A stretch of DNA of 64,000 nucleotides from Limnobaculum xujianqingii (GTDB lineage Bacteria; Pseudomonadota; Gammaproteobacteria; Enterobacterales; Enterobacteriaceae). The stretch lies in assembly GCF_013394855.1 (NCBI RefSeq), contig NZ_JABMLK010000002.1, forward strand, positions 434,001-498,000, given 5' to 3'. The stretch's first letter is position 1. Every line of letters begins with the position of its first letter. The position numbers and the translations under genes are program-made. Shown piece after piece: positions 1 through 9,395 of the stretch. The notes beneath the pieces were generated by a model. That model had not been told where the DNA came from, searched no databases, and saw only the letters and a program-made list of their open reading frames with translations.

Positions 1-825
1 CTGAGGATGGAACCATTCCCATATCACCAAAAAACTGAGAGAAACCGCAGCGGTAACAGCCATGGTGCAAATGAAGCTGGAAGAGAATCCATCGTTGATT
101 TCATATCGGTCAAGAAACAGCTGTAAGGTACCAAATCCGATAATCACCAGTGAAATACCGACGTAATCGATATTACTTTTTTGCAGTTTGCGTTGTTTAC
201 GCTCTTCTTTCAGAAGTGGTGGTTCTACGATGAAATAATAGCTGAGTATCAGAGAGACGATACCAATCGGCACATTGATTAAGAAGATCCAATGCCAGGA
301 CATATTTTCTGTTAACCAGCCGCCCACAAAAGGTCCGATAGCTGGAGCAACCAGAATGGTAATGCCATACAGTGCAAAAGCATGCGGGCGTTTCTCTATT
401 GGAAATGAGTCGGTGATCATCGATTGTTCAACCGGCGCCAGTCCGCCGCCACTCAAGCCTTGCAGTACTCGGGCAATAATTAAGAACTCAATACTGGTGG
501 CGATACTGCAGAGCAGAGAGCCAATAGTAAATCCGGCAATGCTCAACATATAGTAACGCTTTCGACCAATAGTATTGGACAACCAACCGCTCATCGGTAG
601 CACTAATGCGTTAGCGACAATATAGCTGGTTAATACCCACAGCGATTCGCTGTAGGAAACGCTAAGCGAGGCTGAAATATGATAAAGCGAAACGTTGGCA
701 ATGGTGGAGTCCAGCAGCTCCATAAATGTGGCAATAGAGGCGATAATAGCCATTAGCCACGGGCTGCGGTTTCCGGCAGCGGAGCGGGGGAGGTGCGCCG
801 TGCTGCTATTATTTGATGTGGACAT
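1..825 (-). CDS. EmrB-like DHA2 family MFS drug transporter, partial (3' part outside window)
   Basis: Inner-membrane proton-driven multidrug exporter of the 14-helix DHA2 (EmrB/QacA) class. 275 codons are visible and the gene runs off the left edge. Reading the minus strand from the ATG at 825 gives an N-terminus with the motif LLDSTIANVSL in helix 1, then an IGRKRYYMLS motif-A-like loop and a GPFVGGWLTENMSWHWIF stretch matching motif C and the following WRW(I/V)F-like segment of the family. The start overlaps the stop of the upstream HlyD-type gene by 17 bases, so the two are one operon and probably form a pump with an outer-membrane TolC partner not seen here. Family placement is firm; the substrate is unknown. 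Confidence 0.85.
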   Translation of the reverse strand, partial: MSTSNNSSTAHLPRSAAGNRSPWLMAIIASIATFMELLDSTIANVSLYHISASLSVSYSESLWVLTSYIVANALVLPMSGWLSNTIGRKRYYMLSIAGFTIGSLLCSIATSIEFLIIARVLQGLSGGGLAPVEQSMITDSFPIEKRPHAFALYGITILVAPAIGPFVGGWLTENMSWHWIFLINVPIGIVSLILSYYFIVEPPLLKEERKQRKLQKSNIDYVGISLVIIGFGTLQLFLDRYEINDGFSSSFICTMAVTAAVSLSFLVIWEWFHPQ

Positions 826-1885
826 TAGGCACTACCGACATACCGGGAGACAAAGGATGCTCGGCGTCATTAATTCTTGGGTCAGTAAACAGGATTTTTA
901 CCGGTACACGTTGAACTACTTTAATATAGTTACCGGTGGCATTTTCTGCCGGTAGCATGCTGAATACCGGGCCTGTTCCCCGCTGAATGCTGTCTATTCT
1001 GGCGCTGTACTTATATTGAGGATAGGCATCAATTGAGACTTCCACTTCTTGCCCCGGGCGCATATTGGCGAGCTGGGTTTCTTTAAAGTTTGCGGTTATC
1101 CAGACGTTATTTGAAACCACTGATAGCAGAGTTCTGCCCGGATCGATATAGCTTCCCAGTTCCACGCTGCGTTTGGTGACATGTCCACTTTGTGGCGCAA
1201 TAATTTTAGTATAGGAAAGCTGTAATCTTGCATTTTCAATTTCGACTTCCAGCTGTTTTAGCTGGGCGTTGTTTTCTTCCAGCGCGGCTTTACCTTTATT
1301 GAGTAGCGCCTGGTTATAAATTACGGACTGACGTGCGGCATCTAACCGACCCGCGCTGGCTTTAAATGCCGCATGCTGCATACTGAGCTGGCTTTGACTC
1401 CAGGTTTGCTGAGATTTTTGATAGCGGTCATAGTCATCTTTATCTCGCTGATACTCAGCCTCTGCAGATTTCACGTTAGCCTGAGTCTGTTTTAAGTTAG
1501 CTTCCAGCGCTTCAATTTGATTATGTAGCTGTGGCGTCTGTGCTAATGCGACGTTCTGGGCTGCAATAGCTTTATTTAGCAGATTTTGATAGTCGCGGGC
1601 ATCAAGTTCAATTAACACACTACCAGCTTCTACATACTGATTATCTTCCACCAGAATACGATCTACCCGGCCAGGTACGGCGGCAGATACTTTTGCAATA
1701 TTGGTATCAATAAAAGCGTCATCGGTACTTTCATAATCTTTCAGAAAAAACCAGTAATAACCAAAGGAAGACAGCCCGATGATAAACAACAATAATATAT
1801 AAAGTGTGAATACTTTCTTCTTATTATTCTTGTTTATTTTCGTATTGGTTGTTGTTGACGATATTGTGTTGTTGTCGGGCGACAT
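809..1885 (-). CDS. HlyD/EmrA-family membrane fusion (periplasmic adaptor) protein
   Basis: Adaptor joining the inner-membrane pump at its 3' end to an outer-membrane channel. 358 residues: a short Asn/Thr/Lys-rich cytoplasmic tail, one membrane helix at about residues 27-47, a first half lipoyl domain (TDDAFIDTNIAKVSAAVPGR, typical of EmrA), a long Gln/Ala-rich coiled-coil hairpin at about 100-230, the second lipoyl half (IIAPQSGHVTKRSVELGSY) and a beta-barrel domain. Length is a little under E. coli EmrA (390). The ribosome site before the ATG is weak (AAAGGG about 12 bases upstream). The drug specificity cannot be read from the sequence. Confidence 0.85.
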   Translation of the reverse strand: MSPDNNTISSTTTNTKINKNNKKKVFTLYILLLFIIGLSSFGYYWFFLKDYESTDDAFIDTNIAKVSAAVPGRVDRILVEDNQYVEAGSVLIELDARDYQNLLNKAIAAQNVALAQTPQLHNQIEALEANLKQTQANVKSAEAEYQRDKDDYDRYQKSQQTWSQSQLSMQHAAFKASAGRLDAARQSVIYNQALLNKGKAALEENNAQLKQLEVEIENARLQLSYTKIIAPQSGHVTKRSVELGSYIDPGRTLLSVVSNNVWITANFKETQLANMRPGQEVEVSIDAYPQYKYSARIDSIQRGTGPVFSMLPAENATGNYIKVVQRVPVKILFTDPRINDAEHPLSPGMSVVPNVHIK

Positions 1886-2293
1886 GCTGATTTTGTTCCC
1901 TTTGTTAAAACGAAATTCCTTTGCTAATTACCTGACGAATAAATAAGGTGTTTCTTATTTTTTATTATCCAAAAGGTACTTAAAAATAATTGATATTAAG
2001 TATTTCTCATTCGGCGCTATTAATAATATTTAACGTGATGGATGTCAATAAGTATGGCTATAAATTCTATTTTAATTATATAGTTAGCTAGATATTACTA
2101 AGTAATACCTTGGTTTTTATAAGTAATTGTATAGTTTTTTATGGTAACTTATTTGGTAGCTAACCAGTGGGATTTGAAAGGGGTTTATTTGATTTTTGAA
2201 TAATAAATTAAATGATTATTTTTTAGCTATGAAATGGAATTGCCATTAATGATAGAAAATAATCATTAATGGCAAACCAGTTGTTTCAAGATA
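1886..2293. other. AT-rich intergenic region, no gene seen
   Basis: About 400 bases between the efflux operon and the pirin gene, both read leftward. It must carry the efflux promoter, but I see no convincing operator or start/stop-bounded reading frame. Close to the pirin stop, ATTAATGATAGAAAATAATC and neighbouring bases could pair weakly as a hairpin; no clear T-tract terminator is visible. Confidence 0.4.
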
Positions 2294-2989
2294 TTAAACT
2301 TTAGGTAAATCAAATACCAAAATTTCACTATCGCTATGAACGGTAATATTCATGGTTGATTCATCCCACAAAGCGATACCGTCACTCTCTGAGGCTTGAA
2401 CACCATTGATCTCTACTTCACCTTTGACTACTTGTACCCAGATACGGCGTCCTTCTTTGATACTGAATTCAGCTTTTTCTTTGGCATCCAGCGTCCAGCG
2501 CCATAGCTCCATATCCTGATAGACTTTTAAAGAGCCATCACGGGCATCAGGAGACAGAACCAGTTGACGTGCATGCTTGTCAGCAAAGGTCTTTTGCTCA
2601 TAACGTGGCGTAATGTCCTTGCGATCGGGAATAATCCAGATTTGATAGAAGTGCAGTGGCTCGCTATCACTCGGGTTGTATTCTGAGTGGCGAACGCCGG
2701 TACCGGCACTCATAATCTGAAAATCACCCGCAGGAACACGCTCTTTGTTTCCCATACTGTCCTGATGTTCAATGGTACCTTCCAGAACATAAGAGAGTAT
2801 TTCCATATCTTTATGTGGATGGGTTGGGAAACCCTGACCCGCTTCTACTCTGTCTTCGTTGATGACTCGTAGTGCAGAGAATCCCATAAAGTTAGGATCG
2901 TAGTAGTCAGCGAAAGAGAAACTATGCCAGCTATCAAGCCAGCCGTGATTGGCATGGCCGCGTACATCAGCTTTACGTAAATAAATCAT
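2294..2989 (-). CDS. yhhW: Pirin-family protein, quercetin 2,3-dioxygenase type (YhhW-like)
   Basis: Cytosolic bicupin of the pirin family. E. coli YhhW shows quercetinase activity in vitro; the physiological substrate is unknown. 231 residues from the ATG at 2989, chosen because it has a strong GGAGG site 6-7 bases upstream and begins MIYLRKADVRGHANHG like YhhW; the open frame extends 14 codons further without a good ribosome site. The metal ligands known for YhhW are in place: His57 and His59 in THPHKD, His101 and Glu103 in RHSEYN. Stands alone between grxB and the efflux operon. Confidence 0.93.
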   Translation of the reverse strand: MIYLRKADVRGHANHGWLDSWHSFSFADYYDPNFMGFSALRVINEDRVEAGQGFPTHPHKDMEILSYVLEGTIEHQDSMGNKERVPAGDFQIMSAGTGVRHSEYNPSDSEPLHFYQIWIIPDRKDITPRYEQKTFADKHARQLVLSPDARDGSLKVYQDMELWRWTLDAKEKAEFSIKEGRRIWVQVVKGEVEINGVQASESDGIALWDESTMNITVHSDSEILVFDLPKV

Positions 2990-3160
2990 GTGAAACCTCC
3001 TTAACGTTTTAAACAGTTTAGTCGATAGCACAAAGATAAAAAGCGGAAAAAAGTCACTCAGATATTCAAAAAAATTGAACGATTAAAATGGGTTTTACTG
3101 CCGGTGGTATAAAGCATCCGGCGAGACAACAATCGCCGGATGCCGTTTCGAATAGCAAAA

Positions 3161-3808
3161 TTACTGAGCGATACTGTCCAGCAGGTTAACGCCAGATATT
3201 TTCGACATCTCTTTACGATAAGCATCGACTTTAGGCGGGTATTTCACACCCTTCACAATGGAGATTCCCCGGATTGATGGAAACAGGTGAATATCATCTA
3301 CCGACAGCTCACCGTTACAGGCTCCCGGTGATTGAATCAGTTTTTCCAGTTGGGCAAGGTTCTGCTCTAACTGTTTAACCAGTTCCGGCGTTTGTGTCAG
3401 TGCTTCAGCAAAGTTACCAATCATGGCTTCTTTTTTATGGCTGAAATACTGGCGGGCGGATGGTGTTCTGAATTCACAGAAGTCAGCCTGAGCATAGCGA
3501 GGGATCAGTAGCTTGTTGAGATAAGGAGAAACCTGCTTTAACCAGTCGGCAATGGCCGGGTTGGTTTTACCGGTTAAGGCCGGTGTGCCAAATGTTTCAT
3601 CCACATAGTGCACGATATCCATACTTTCTGGCATGTAACTGCCATCGTCTTTTTCAAGAATCGGTGCCATTTTTTGGCCAATCATGCGGATGGGGGTTTC
3701 TTCATCATCGTTCAATAAAGTTACCAGCTCAAAAGGGATCTTTTTGATGCCAAATATCATGCGTGCTTTCACGCAGAAAGGGCAATGGTCATAGACATAG
3801 AGTTTCAT
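3161..3808 (-). CDS. grxB: Glutaredoxin 2
   Basis: Atypical glutathione-S-transferase-like glutaredoxin that reduces protein and arsenate-reductase disulfides with glutathione. 215 residues, the same length as E. coli Grx2. The N-terminal thioredoxin fold carries the active site CPFC at residues 9-12 (E. coli has CPYC), followed by PESMDIVHYVDETFG, a GST-like glutathione-binding segment, and an all-helical C-terminal domain. In E. coli, Grx proteins serve as electron donors to ArsC-type arsenate reductases, which is of interest given the ars genes further along, but there is no physical linkage. Single gene. Confidence 0.95.
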   Translation of the reverse strand: MKLYVYDHCPFCVKARMIFGIKKIPFELVTLLNDDEETPIRMIGQKMAPILEKDDGSYMPESMDIVHYVDETFGTPALTGKTNPAIADWLKQVSPYLNKLLIPRYAQADFCEFRTPSARQYFSHKKEAMIGNFAEALTQTPELVKQLEQNLAQLEKLIQSPGACNGELSVDDIHLFPSIRGISIVKGVKYPPKVDAYRKEMSKISGVNLLDSIAQ

Positions 3809-3957
3809 AATATATCCTTAGCCAGCAGAATCAGGGGATAGTATAGGTTTAACCCAGAATGAAAATGGATGCCATTATTATCTTACCTGTCTGGTTAATC
3901 GAAAAGAGAAAATCGGTAAGCAGAATAGAAGACCGGCGGCAGATTTGCCGCCAGCAG

Positions 3958-4350
3958 TCAGGACATCGGGCTACATAATTCCAGCAGAATTCCGGACGGT
4001 GCCCTGACATAAGAGACGGTTTGCCCCCAAGGCATCACCGTTGGTGCTTTTAGCTCGGTAGAACCATAAACAATGGCGGCATTGTGAGTGGTTTGAACAT
4101 CTGTTGTCACCAGTGCAATTTCAATACCCAATGGTTTTTCTGAGCTACCGGCCTGTATATAACCGTCAGGGAAATGGCCATGGCCCAATTCATGAGAGGC
4201 AAATGCCAGAATGGTCTCACCGGTATCCAGCTCGCCATAAGCCCCGGTATCGTGTAAAAAACGGGTTTTCATATTGAAGGCTTCATTGAAGAAGTGAAGC
4301 GTTTTCTCAACATCGTCGACATAGACAATGGTGTATCCGAATTTAACCAT
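3958..4350 (-). CDS. VOC (glyoxalase/bleomycin-resistance fold) family protein
   Basis: 130 residues from the ATG at 4350, preceded by a CAGGA ribosome site; an upstream in-frame ATG at 4428 lacks one. The protein has two beta-alpha-beta-beta-beta modules: MVKFGYTIVYVDDVEKTLHFF and PLGIEIALVTTDVQ..., ending YVRAPSGILLELCSP, where the Glu is the usual metal-binding position of this superfamily. The family includes glyoxalase I, extradiol dioxygenases and drug-binding proteins; the actual role is not determined. It sits alone, downstream (in gene direction) of the small secreted Tyr/Arg-rich protein. Confidence 0.8.
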   Translation of the reverse strand: MVKFGYTIVYVDDVEKTLHFFNEAFNMKTRFLHDTGAYGELDTGETILAFASHELGHGHFPDGYIQAGSSEKPLGIEIALVTTDVQTTHNAAIVYGSTELKAPTVMPWGQTVSYVRAPSGILLELCSPMS

Positions 4351-4503
4351 AATACAATCCTGTCTGTTTATGCGGTCAGTAATAAAATTATGGCAAAAGA
4401 ATAACGAAAATCTATTCAGGAAGGGCAAGAATATTGGAATTGTGAAGCAGGCTGGTGAACAAAGAGCCTGACGTAGTGATTCAGGCTCTTGGATATAACA
4501 GCA

Positions 4504-4830
4504 TTAACGGAGATGTGACGGCCGACCACCGCGATGGTGGTATGAACCTGGTCGATTAGCCGGACGATAATTACCTTTATATGCCGGGCGATAGTTATTC
4601 AGGTTATAGCGATATTGAAAGCTGATACCGGGATTGTACCGATGGTTATAGCGGTGATTATAATAACTTTTGTAGTTATAGTGGGATGGAGCACGATATT
4701 GCTTCTGCCGGTTGTAATTATAATGCTTTGGATAACTTTTATAACCGCGATAGTCTCGATGATCCCTCGGCCCTGCAGATGCGCAGAACGATACCGCTAA
4801 TAATAAAATAAACAGTGTCTTCTTAAGCAT
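4504..4830 (-). CDS. Small secreted Tyr/Arg/His/Asn-rich protein, unknown function
   Basis: 108 residues from the ATG at 4830, which has AGGA 10-13 bases upstream and begins a textbook signal peptide (MLKKTLFILLLAVSFCASAG, cleavage likely after the SAG). The mature part is low-complexity and basic, with repeated YNHRY, HYNYK, NYRPA and RPGSYHHRGGRP. Such RG/Y-rich secreted proteins occur in enterobacteria without an assigned role. Monocistronic. An in-frame upstream ATG at 4863 would break the signal peptide and is less likely. Confidence 0.65.
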   Translation of the reverse strand: MLKKTLFILLLAVSFCASAGPRDHRDYRGYKSYPKHYNYNRQKQYRAPSHYNYKSYYNHRYNHRYNPGISFQYRYNLNNYRPAYKGNYRPANRPGSYHHRGGRPSHLR

Positions 4831-5110
4831 GTTGATATTCCTGAGCGAGTGAACATGCATCAATCATTACATTTAGAGGAAATTGTTCAATAGAGCTAAA
4901 TCAGTTTTACGAAACTTTTACGCTTATAATACGTAAAACTGGGTTATATCGCAGGAAATGCTAAGCCCACGCTATCAGACGGGAAAGAAAATAGAAGTGC
5001 TGGTGGTGAAGTCGTACTTTTAGGAAATAAATAAAACGCTTTGTTGATATGTCCGGAATGGCAGGCTTACCCTGAATTAATCAGAGTAAGCCTGTTTCAG
5101 ACGTGACAGA

Positions 5111-6439
5111 CTAAATATTAAGCCGTTTGGCCTGCCATTTTCTTGATTTCCAACGCCAGGTATTAGCCAGGCCGCGCAGCCACTCATCGCACATAAAGCC
5201 GATCCAGATCCCCACCAGACCCATTTCCATGGTAATACCAAGGAAATAACCCACCGGAATTGATACACACCACATAAAGAAGATAGCGGTATATAGAGGG
5301 AAGGTGGCATCGCCGGATGCCCGCAGGGCGTTTACCATCACGATATTGAAGGTTCTGCCCGGCTCCAGGAATACTGAAAGTAAAAACAGCGGCAGCAGCA
5401 GCTTATTAATCCCATCATCTTTCGACAGGAAGTGCAGAATATGCACATCTGCCAGCCAGAAGCCAATCACCACCAGAATGGTAACGCCAACCCCCAGCTT
5501 CAGGCTGCGAAATGTCTGACGATAGGCATCCTCGAAGCGTTTAGCTCCCACCAGATGACCAACAAAAATTTCATTACCAATACTGACGGAAATACCAAAC
5601 AGCATGACAAATAACGCTATCTGGAAATAAAGGGTTTGTGCCGCCAGAGAGGTTTCACCCATCAGGCCGATAAAGGCATTAGCGGTCATATATTGCAGAA
5701 TCCACACCATATTCTCACCGGCAGCCGGTAGTCCAATGCGCAGAATTTTCCCCAGTTGATCTTTAGACCAGTGGAAAAATAGTTTTATTTCAAAGCGAAT
5801 GCGTAAGCCGTAATTCAATAAGCAGGCCAGCAAAATAATACAGATAACGCGACCAAATACCGTTGACCAGGCTACGCCCACCAGACCGGCATCGAAAACA
5901 TACAGCGCCAGAATATTACCGATAATAGTAATAATATTTACAATCAGCGTTACGTACATGGCGGCTTTAGACTTGCCATAAACCCGCAGACAGGCAGCCA
6001 GAATCAACGAAACCGCTTCAGGGATCAGACAAATACCCAGAATATGCAAATAGTTGAAGCCATCTGTCATCAGATGTTCCGGCATATTCATAATATTTAG
6101 CGCTTTGTAACCAAAGAAGAAGATGGCACCCGCACAGAACAGACCCAGTACAAAGTTAAACGCAATAGAAATATGAATGGCTTTCTTTGCCATATCCGTA
6201 TGGCGAGCACCCAGATACTGAGCAATAACAACGCTACACCCAACGCTGATAAAGCTGAATATGGTAATACACATATCGAAAACCAGGTTACCGGGCCCCA
6301 TCGCAGCAAGATAGGCGGTAGACACCTGGCTGACCATATAGGTATTAATCAGCAGCGTCGAAAAGTGTAAAAACAGATCGATGAAGATCGGCCAGCTCAG
6401 AGAAAATAATGAGCGCTCTGTAACATCATGGTGATGCAT
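5111..6439 (-). CDS. MATE family multidrug/metabolite efflux transporter
   Basis: 442 residues with about 12 hydrophobic helices arranged as two MatE repeats (about residues 15-175 and 240-400). Exchanges cationic compounds for Na+ or H+ across the inner membrane. Family-typical segments include SWPIFIDLFLHFSTLLINTY in helix 1, the LRVYGKSKAAMYVTLIVNI stretch and the second-half counterpart VNALRASGDATFPLYTA. It is nearer to the NorM/DinF-like bacterial MATE proteins than to other clades by eye, but I do not assign a symbol. Divergent from ddh, with a 393-base shared upstream region. Confidence 0.85.
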   Translation of the reverse strand: MHHHDVTERSLFSLSWPIFIDLFLHFSTLLINTYMVSQVSTAYLAAMGPGNLVFDMCITIFSFISVGCSVVIAQYLGARHTDMAKKAIHISIAFNFVLGLFCAGAIFFFGYKALNIMNMPEHLMTDGFNYLHILGICLIPEAVSLILAACLRVYGKSKAAMYVTLIVNIITIIGNILALYVFDAGLVGVAWSTVFGRVICIILLACLLNYGLRIRFEIKLFFHWSKDQLGKILRIGLPAAGENMVWILQYMTANAFIGLMGETSLAAQTLYFQIALFVMLFGISVSIGNEIFVGHLVGAKRFEDAYRQTFRSLKLGVGVTILVVIGFWLADVHILHFLSKDDGINKLLLPLFLLSVFLEPGRTFNIVMVNALRASGDATFPLYTAIFFMWCVSIPVGYFLGITMEMGLVGIWIGFMCDEWLRGLANTWRWKSRKWQAKRLNI

Positions 6440-6832
6440 TAAAAAATCCTAATACTTTTTTATCAGATAAACGTTAAAACGGAAGTTCAACTCAGGTGAG
6501 AAGGGGAAACAACGCGGCGTATTGTAACATTGTTCAACCAATAGTCTCTAACAGAGTGATAATTTTTTAAACTAAAAATGCTGGTCTGAAATGGCGCATA
6601 TTTACTCCCTGAATAGGGGTATTATTTCGGACTGTCAAAGCATAGCTTTTCTGGCGAAGAGGGCGGCCAGATAAAATTAATTTTGATTAAATAAAACCAG
6701 AGTATTAATTCTGCTTTGGAATATTTGATAACATTGGTTAAAGTCTAAAGCGGTTTTTCTTTTGTTAATCATTTAGGTTAGTGGAAGAAGGAGCACGGCA
6801 AGATTAAAACAATAACTGAGACAGGGATAACC
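6440..6832. other. Divergent promoter region between the MATE pump and ddh
   Basis: 393 bases, AT-rich, with no reading frame of note. It must hold the two divergent promoters. I see possible but unremarkable hexamers (TTGATT near 6683 followed by TATTAA) and no clear palindromic operator. Confidence 0.35.
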
Positions 6833-7732
6833 ATGACTAAAAAAATTAGAGCGGCCGTTGTCGGCTATGGAAATATTGGTAAATATGCGATTGAAGCCCT
6901 GAACGCGGCAGATGATTTTGAAATTGCTGGTGTAGTACGTCGTAGCGCGGGTGAGCCATTAGCAGAGCTGGCGGCTTATCAGGTGGTGGACGACATTGAT
7001 AAATTAGACAATGTTGATGTGGCCATTCTTTGTTCACCAACCCGGGCAATTAAGCAAATAGCTCAAAAAATTCTGGCGAAAGGTATAAATACCGTAGACA
7101 GCTTTGATGTTCACTCCCAGATTGTTGATTTAAAAAATACGCTGGACCCTATCGCCAAAGCTAACAATGCGGTATCCGTTGTAGCAGCAGGTTGGGATCC
7201 GGGTTCTGATTCCATCGTGCGTACTCTGATGCTGGCGATGGCACCAAAAGGAATCACCTATACCAACTTTGGACCGGGTATGAGCATGGGCCACTCGGTG
7301 GCTGCCAGAGCTATTTCTGGTGTTAAAGAAGCACTATCCGTAACGGTACCAATGGGAACCGGGGTACATCGCCGTCTGGTTTATATTGAGCTGGAGCAGG
7401 GCGCTGACTTTGCCACGGTAGAAAAAACGCTGAAGGCCGATGACTATTTTGCTTCGGACGAGACTCACGTTAAGCAGGTTGATTGCGTTGATAACCTGAA
7501 AGATATGGGACACGGCGTGCATTTAACCCACAAAGGCGTATCGGGCGAAACTCAAAATCAACTGTTTGAATATTCAATGCGTATCAACAACCCGGCATTA
7601 ACCTCACAGTTTTTAGTTTCTGCTGCCCGGGCTACCACTAAATTAGGCAGTGGCGCTTATACGGTAATCGAAGTCGCTCCGATTCATTTCCTGCAAGGGG
7701 AAACGGATAAGCTGATTGAGCGTCTGGTGTAA
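6833..7732 (+). CDS. ddh: meso-diaminopimelate D-dehydrogenase, short form
   Basis: NADPH-dependent enzyme that interconverts tetrahydrodipicolinate plus ammonia and meso-diaminopimelate in a single step, giving lysine and peptidoglycan precursor. 299 residues: a Rossmann domain with VVGYGNIGKYAIEAL at residues 9-23, the family stretch VDSFDVHSQI near residue 88, then AAGWDPGSDSIVRTL near 120 and the dimerisation/substrate domain. It is shorter than the roughly 320-residue Corynebacterium enzyme and fits the shorter second type. Most enteric bacteria rely on the succinylase route (DapD/DapE), so a Ddh is notable. A good hairpin terminator follows the stop. Confidence 0.85.
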   Translation: MTKKIRAAVVGYGNIGKYAIEALNAADDFEIAGVVRRSAGEPLAELAAYQVVDDIDKLDNVDVAILCSPTRAIKQIAQKILAKGINTVDSFDVHSQIVDLKNTLDPIAKANNAVSVVAAGWDPGSDSIVRTLMLAMAPKGITYTNFGPGMSMGHSVAARAISGVKEALSVTVPMGTGVHRRLVYIELEQGADFATVEKTLKADDYFASDETHVKQVDCVDNLKDMGHGVHLTHKGVSGETQNQLFEYSMRINNPALTSQFLVSAARATTKLGSGAYTVIEVAPIHFLQGETDKLIERLV

Positions 7733-7759
7733 TACAGCTTAACGTTTAGCTATTAATAA

Positions 7760-7797
7760 CAAAACCCGCGTTAACCAATTGGTGTGCGGGTTTTTGT
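7760..7797 (+). terminator. Rho-independent terminator after ddh
   Basis: The arms AAAACCCGC and GCGGGTTTTT flank a 15-17 base loop and end in a T run, 28 bases after the ddh stop. It also lies close to the convergent cfa gene end, so it may serve both directions. Confidence 0.8.
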
Positions 7798-7828
7798 TTT
7801 TATGGTGATGAATAATAGTGAAGTAAGA

Positions 7829-8980
7829 TTAACGTGGAACGCGGATACCACCCTCAACCCCTTTAGGGCTGAACAGAATTTGCCACAGTTGAATATCCCG
7901 GGCACGAAAAGCACCGGCACAGGCATTCAGATAGTAAGTAAACATGCGTTTAAAGCGTTCATCATACTGCCCGGAAAGCTCGCTCCATCCCTGAATGAAT
8001 CTTTTATACCAGGCCATTAGTGTATGGTCGTAGTCAGCGCCAAAGTTATGCAGGTCTTCCATCACAAAATGTTTTTCGCTGTTCTGTGCAATATTGGTGA
8101 CAGAAGGCAGGCAGCCGTTAGGAAAAATATATTTATGGATCCATGGATCGACATTCACCTTGGTCTGTTTAGAACCAATAGTATGCAATAAAAACAGTCC
8201 GTTCGGTTTCAGGTTACGCGCAACCACATCAAAATAGGTGTGATAATTTTTCGGCCCGACATGCTCAAACATACCTACTGAAACAATTCGATCATACTGA
8301 TTATGTAAGTCGCGGTAATCTTCCAGCAGAATAGCGACATCCAACCCGCTACAGCGCTGTTGTGCCAGCTTTTGCTGTTCGGCAGAGATGGTTACCCCTT
8401 CCACTGAAACACCATAATTTTTCGCTGCATAGGCGGATAACCCACCCCAACCACAGCCAATATCCAGCAGGGTCATTCCCGGCTTTAGCTGAAGCTTTTC
8501 ACAAATCATTTTGAGTTTTGCCTGCTGAGCCTGTTCCAGCGTATTCGCTTCTTTCCAGTAACCGCAGGAGTATTGCATATAGGGATCGAGGATCTGGTTA
8601 AACAGATCGTTACCTAAATCGTAGTGCTTTTTGCCAACCATCCAGGCGCGATGTTTTGACTGCAGATTAATCAGGCGGGCGGTGGCGATACGCAGAAAAT
8701 CTTTAATATGATGAGGGACTTTCTTATCCAGCCCGCAACGCAGGATACGATGAAATAGCATATCGGGGCGCTGGCAGTCCCACCATCCGTCCATATAACT
8801 TTCCCCCAGCCCGAGGGAGCCTTGCTGTACTACGCGTTTGAAGAACTGGGGATGGTGAACTTGAATATCAAACGGACGTGAACCGTTAATTTCAATATCA
8901 GCCTGTTGTAGTAACTCACTGATAATTCGATACCACGGATTATCCTGAGTGCTGACATCTTCAATACATGATGAGCTCAT
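7829..8980 (-). CDS. cfa: Cyclopropane-fatty-acyl-phospholipid synthase
   Basis: Transfers a methylene group from S-adenosylmethionine to double bonds of membrane phospholipid acyl chains, a stationary-phase and acid adaptation. 383 residues against 382 in E. coli. The SAM-binding motif LLDIGCGWGG is at about residues 170-180, the lid/bicarbonate region includes MFEHVGPKNY, and the C-terminus has YYLNACAGAFRARDIQLWQ, containing the conserved Cys of the family. Convergent with ddh. About 400 bases without a gene lie upstream; in E. coli cfa has a long leader controlled by small RNAs, and a similar leader is possible here but not shown. Confidence 0.95.
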   Translation of the reverse strand: MSSSCIEDVSTQDNPWYRIISELLQQADIEINGSRPFDIQVHHPQFFKRVVQQGSLGLGESYMDGWWDCQRPDMLFHRILRCGLDKKVPHHIKDFLRIATARLINLQSKHRAWMVGKKHYDLGNDLFNQILDPYMQYSCGYWKEANTLEQAQQAKLKMICEKLQLKPGMTLLDIGCGWGGLSAYAAKNYGVSVEGVTISAEQQKLAQQRCSGLDVAILLEDYRDLHNQYDRIVSVGMFEHVGPKNYHTYFDVVARNLKPNGLFLLHTIGSKQTKVNVDPWIHKYIFPNGCLPSVTNIAQNSEKHFVMEDLHNFGADYDHTLMAWYKRFIQGWSELSGQYDERFKRMFTYYLNACAGAFRARDIQLWQILFSPKGVEGGIRVPR

Positions 8981-9395
8981 AGTTTCTCCATAACTTTATC
9001 TGGTCACTGCCTTAAGGCACACCCGATATAACGGATACGGCGAGTAAATACCTGAGGGCAGGTAAGCCACCAACGATGAAAACCTATTTTTGGTTTAGAA
9101 ACAGAGAGAAAATCCGGAGGCAAGCAGCAAACCGGTGAACCAGTCCATGATAGAAACAGGGGCGATAATCCATCGCCTGCAAGGCGTTTGTAAGATAAAC
9201 GTTTTAATAATGTTATGTATGGTGGTTTTTCGAGTATAGAGCGGCTAAAAGCAAGACTCAAGACGTGATTTGCATCACCTTTGATGTTTTTTTAATCATG
9301 CAGGGTAACGCAATGATTTAGGGGAAATAATCAGCTGGTGAATAAAGCGCGGCAGAGTTGACGCTCTGCCGGCCAGATCAATCAGGAAAAAAGGG
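8981..9395. other. Upstream/leader region of cfa, no supported gene
   Basis: 415 bases between cfa and the next gene, both leftward. An 85-codon frame on the minus strand (9004-9261) is open but has no family resemblance, so I do not call it. The stretch could hold the cfa promoters and a long untranslated leader, as known in E. coli, but I cannot identify the elements. Confidence 0.35.

Noticed and set aside
9004..9261. 85-codon minus-strand reading frame upstream of cfa
   Set aside because: No family resemblance, no good ribosome site and unusual composition; more likely the cfa leader.
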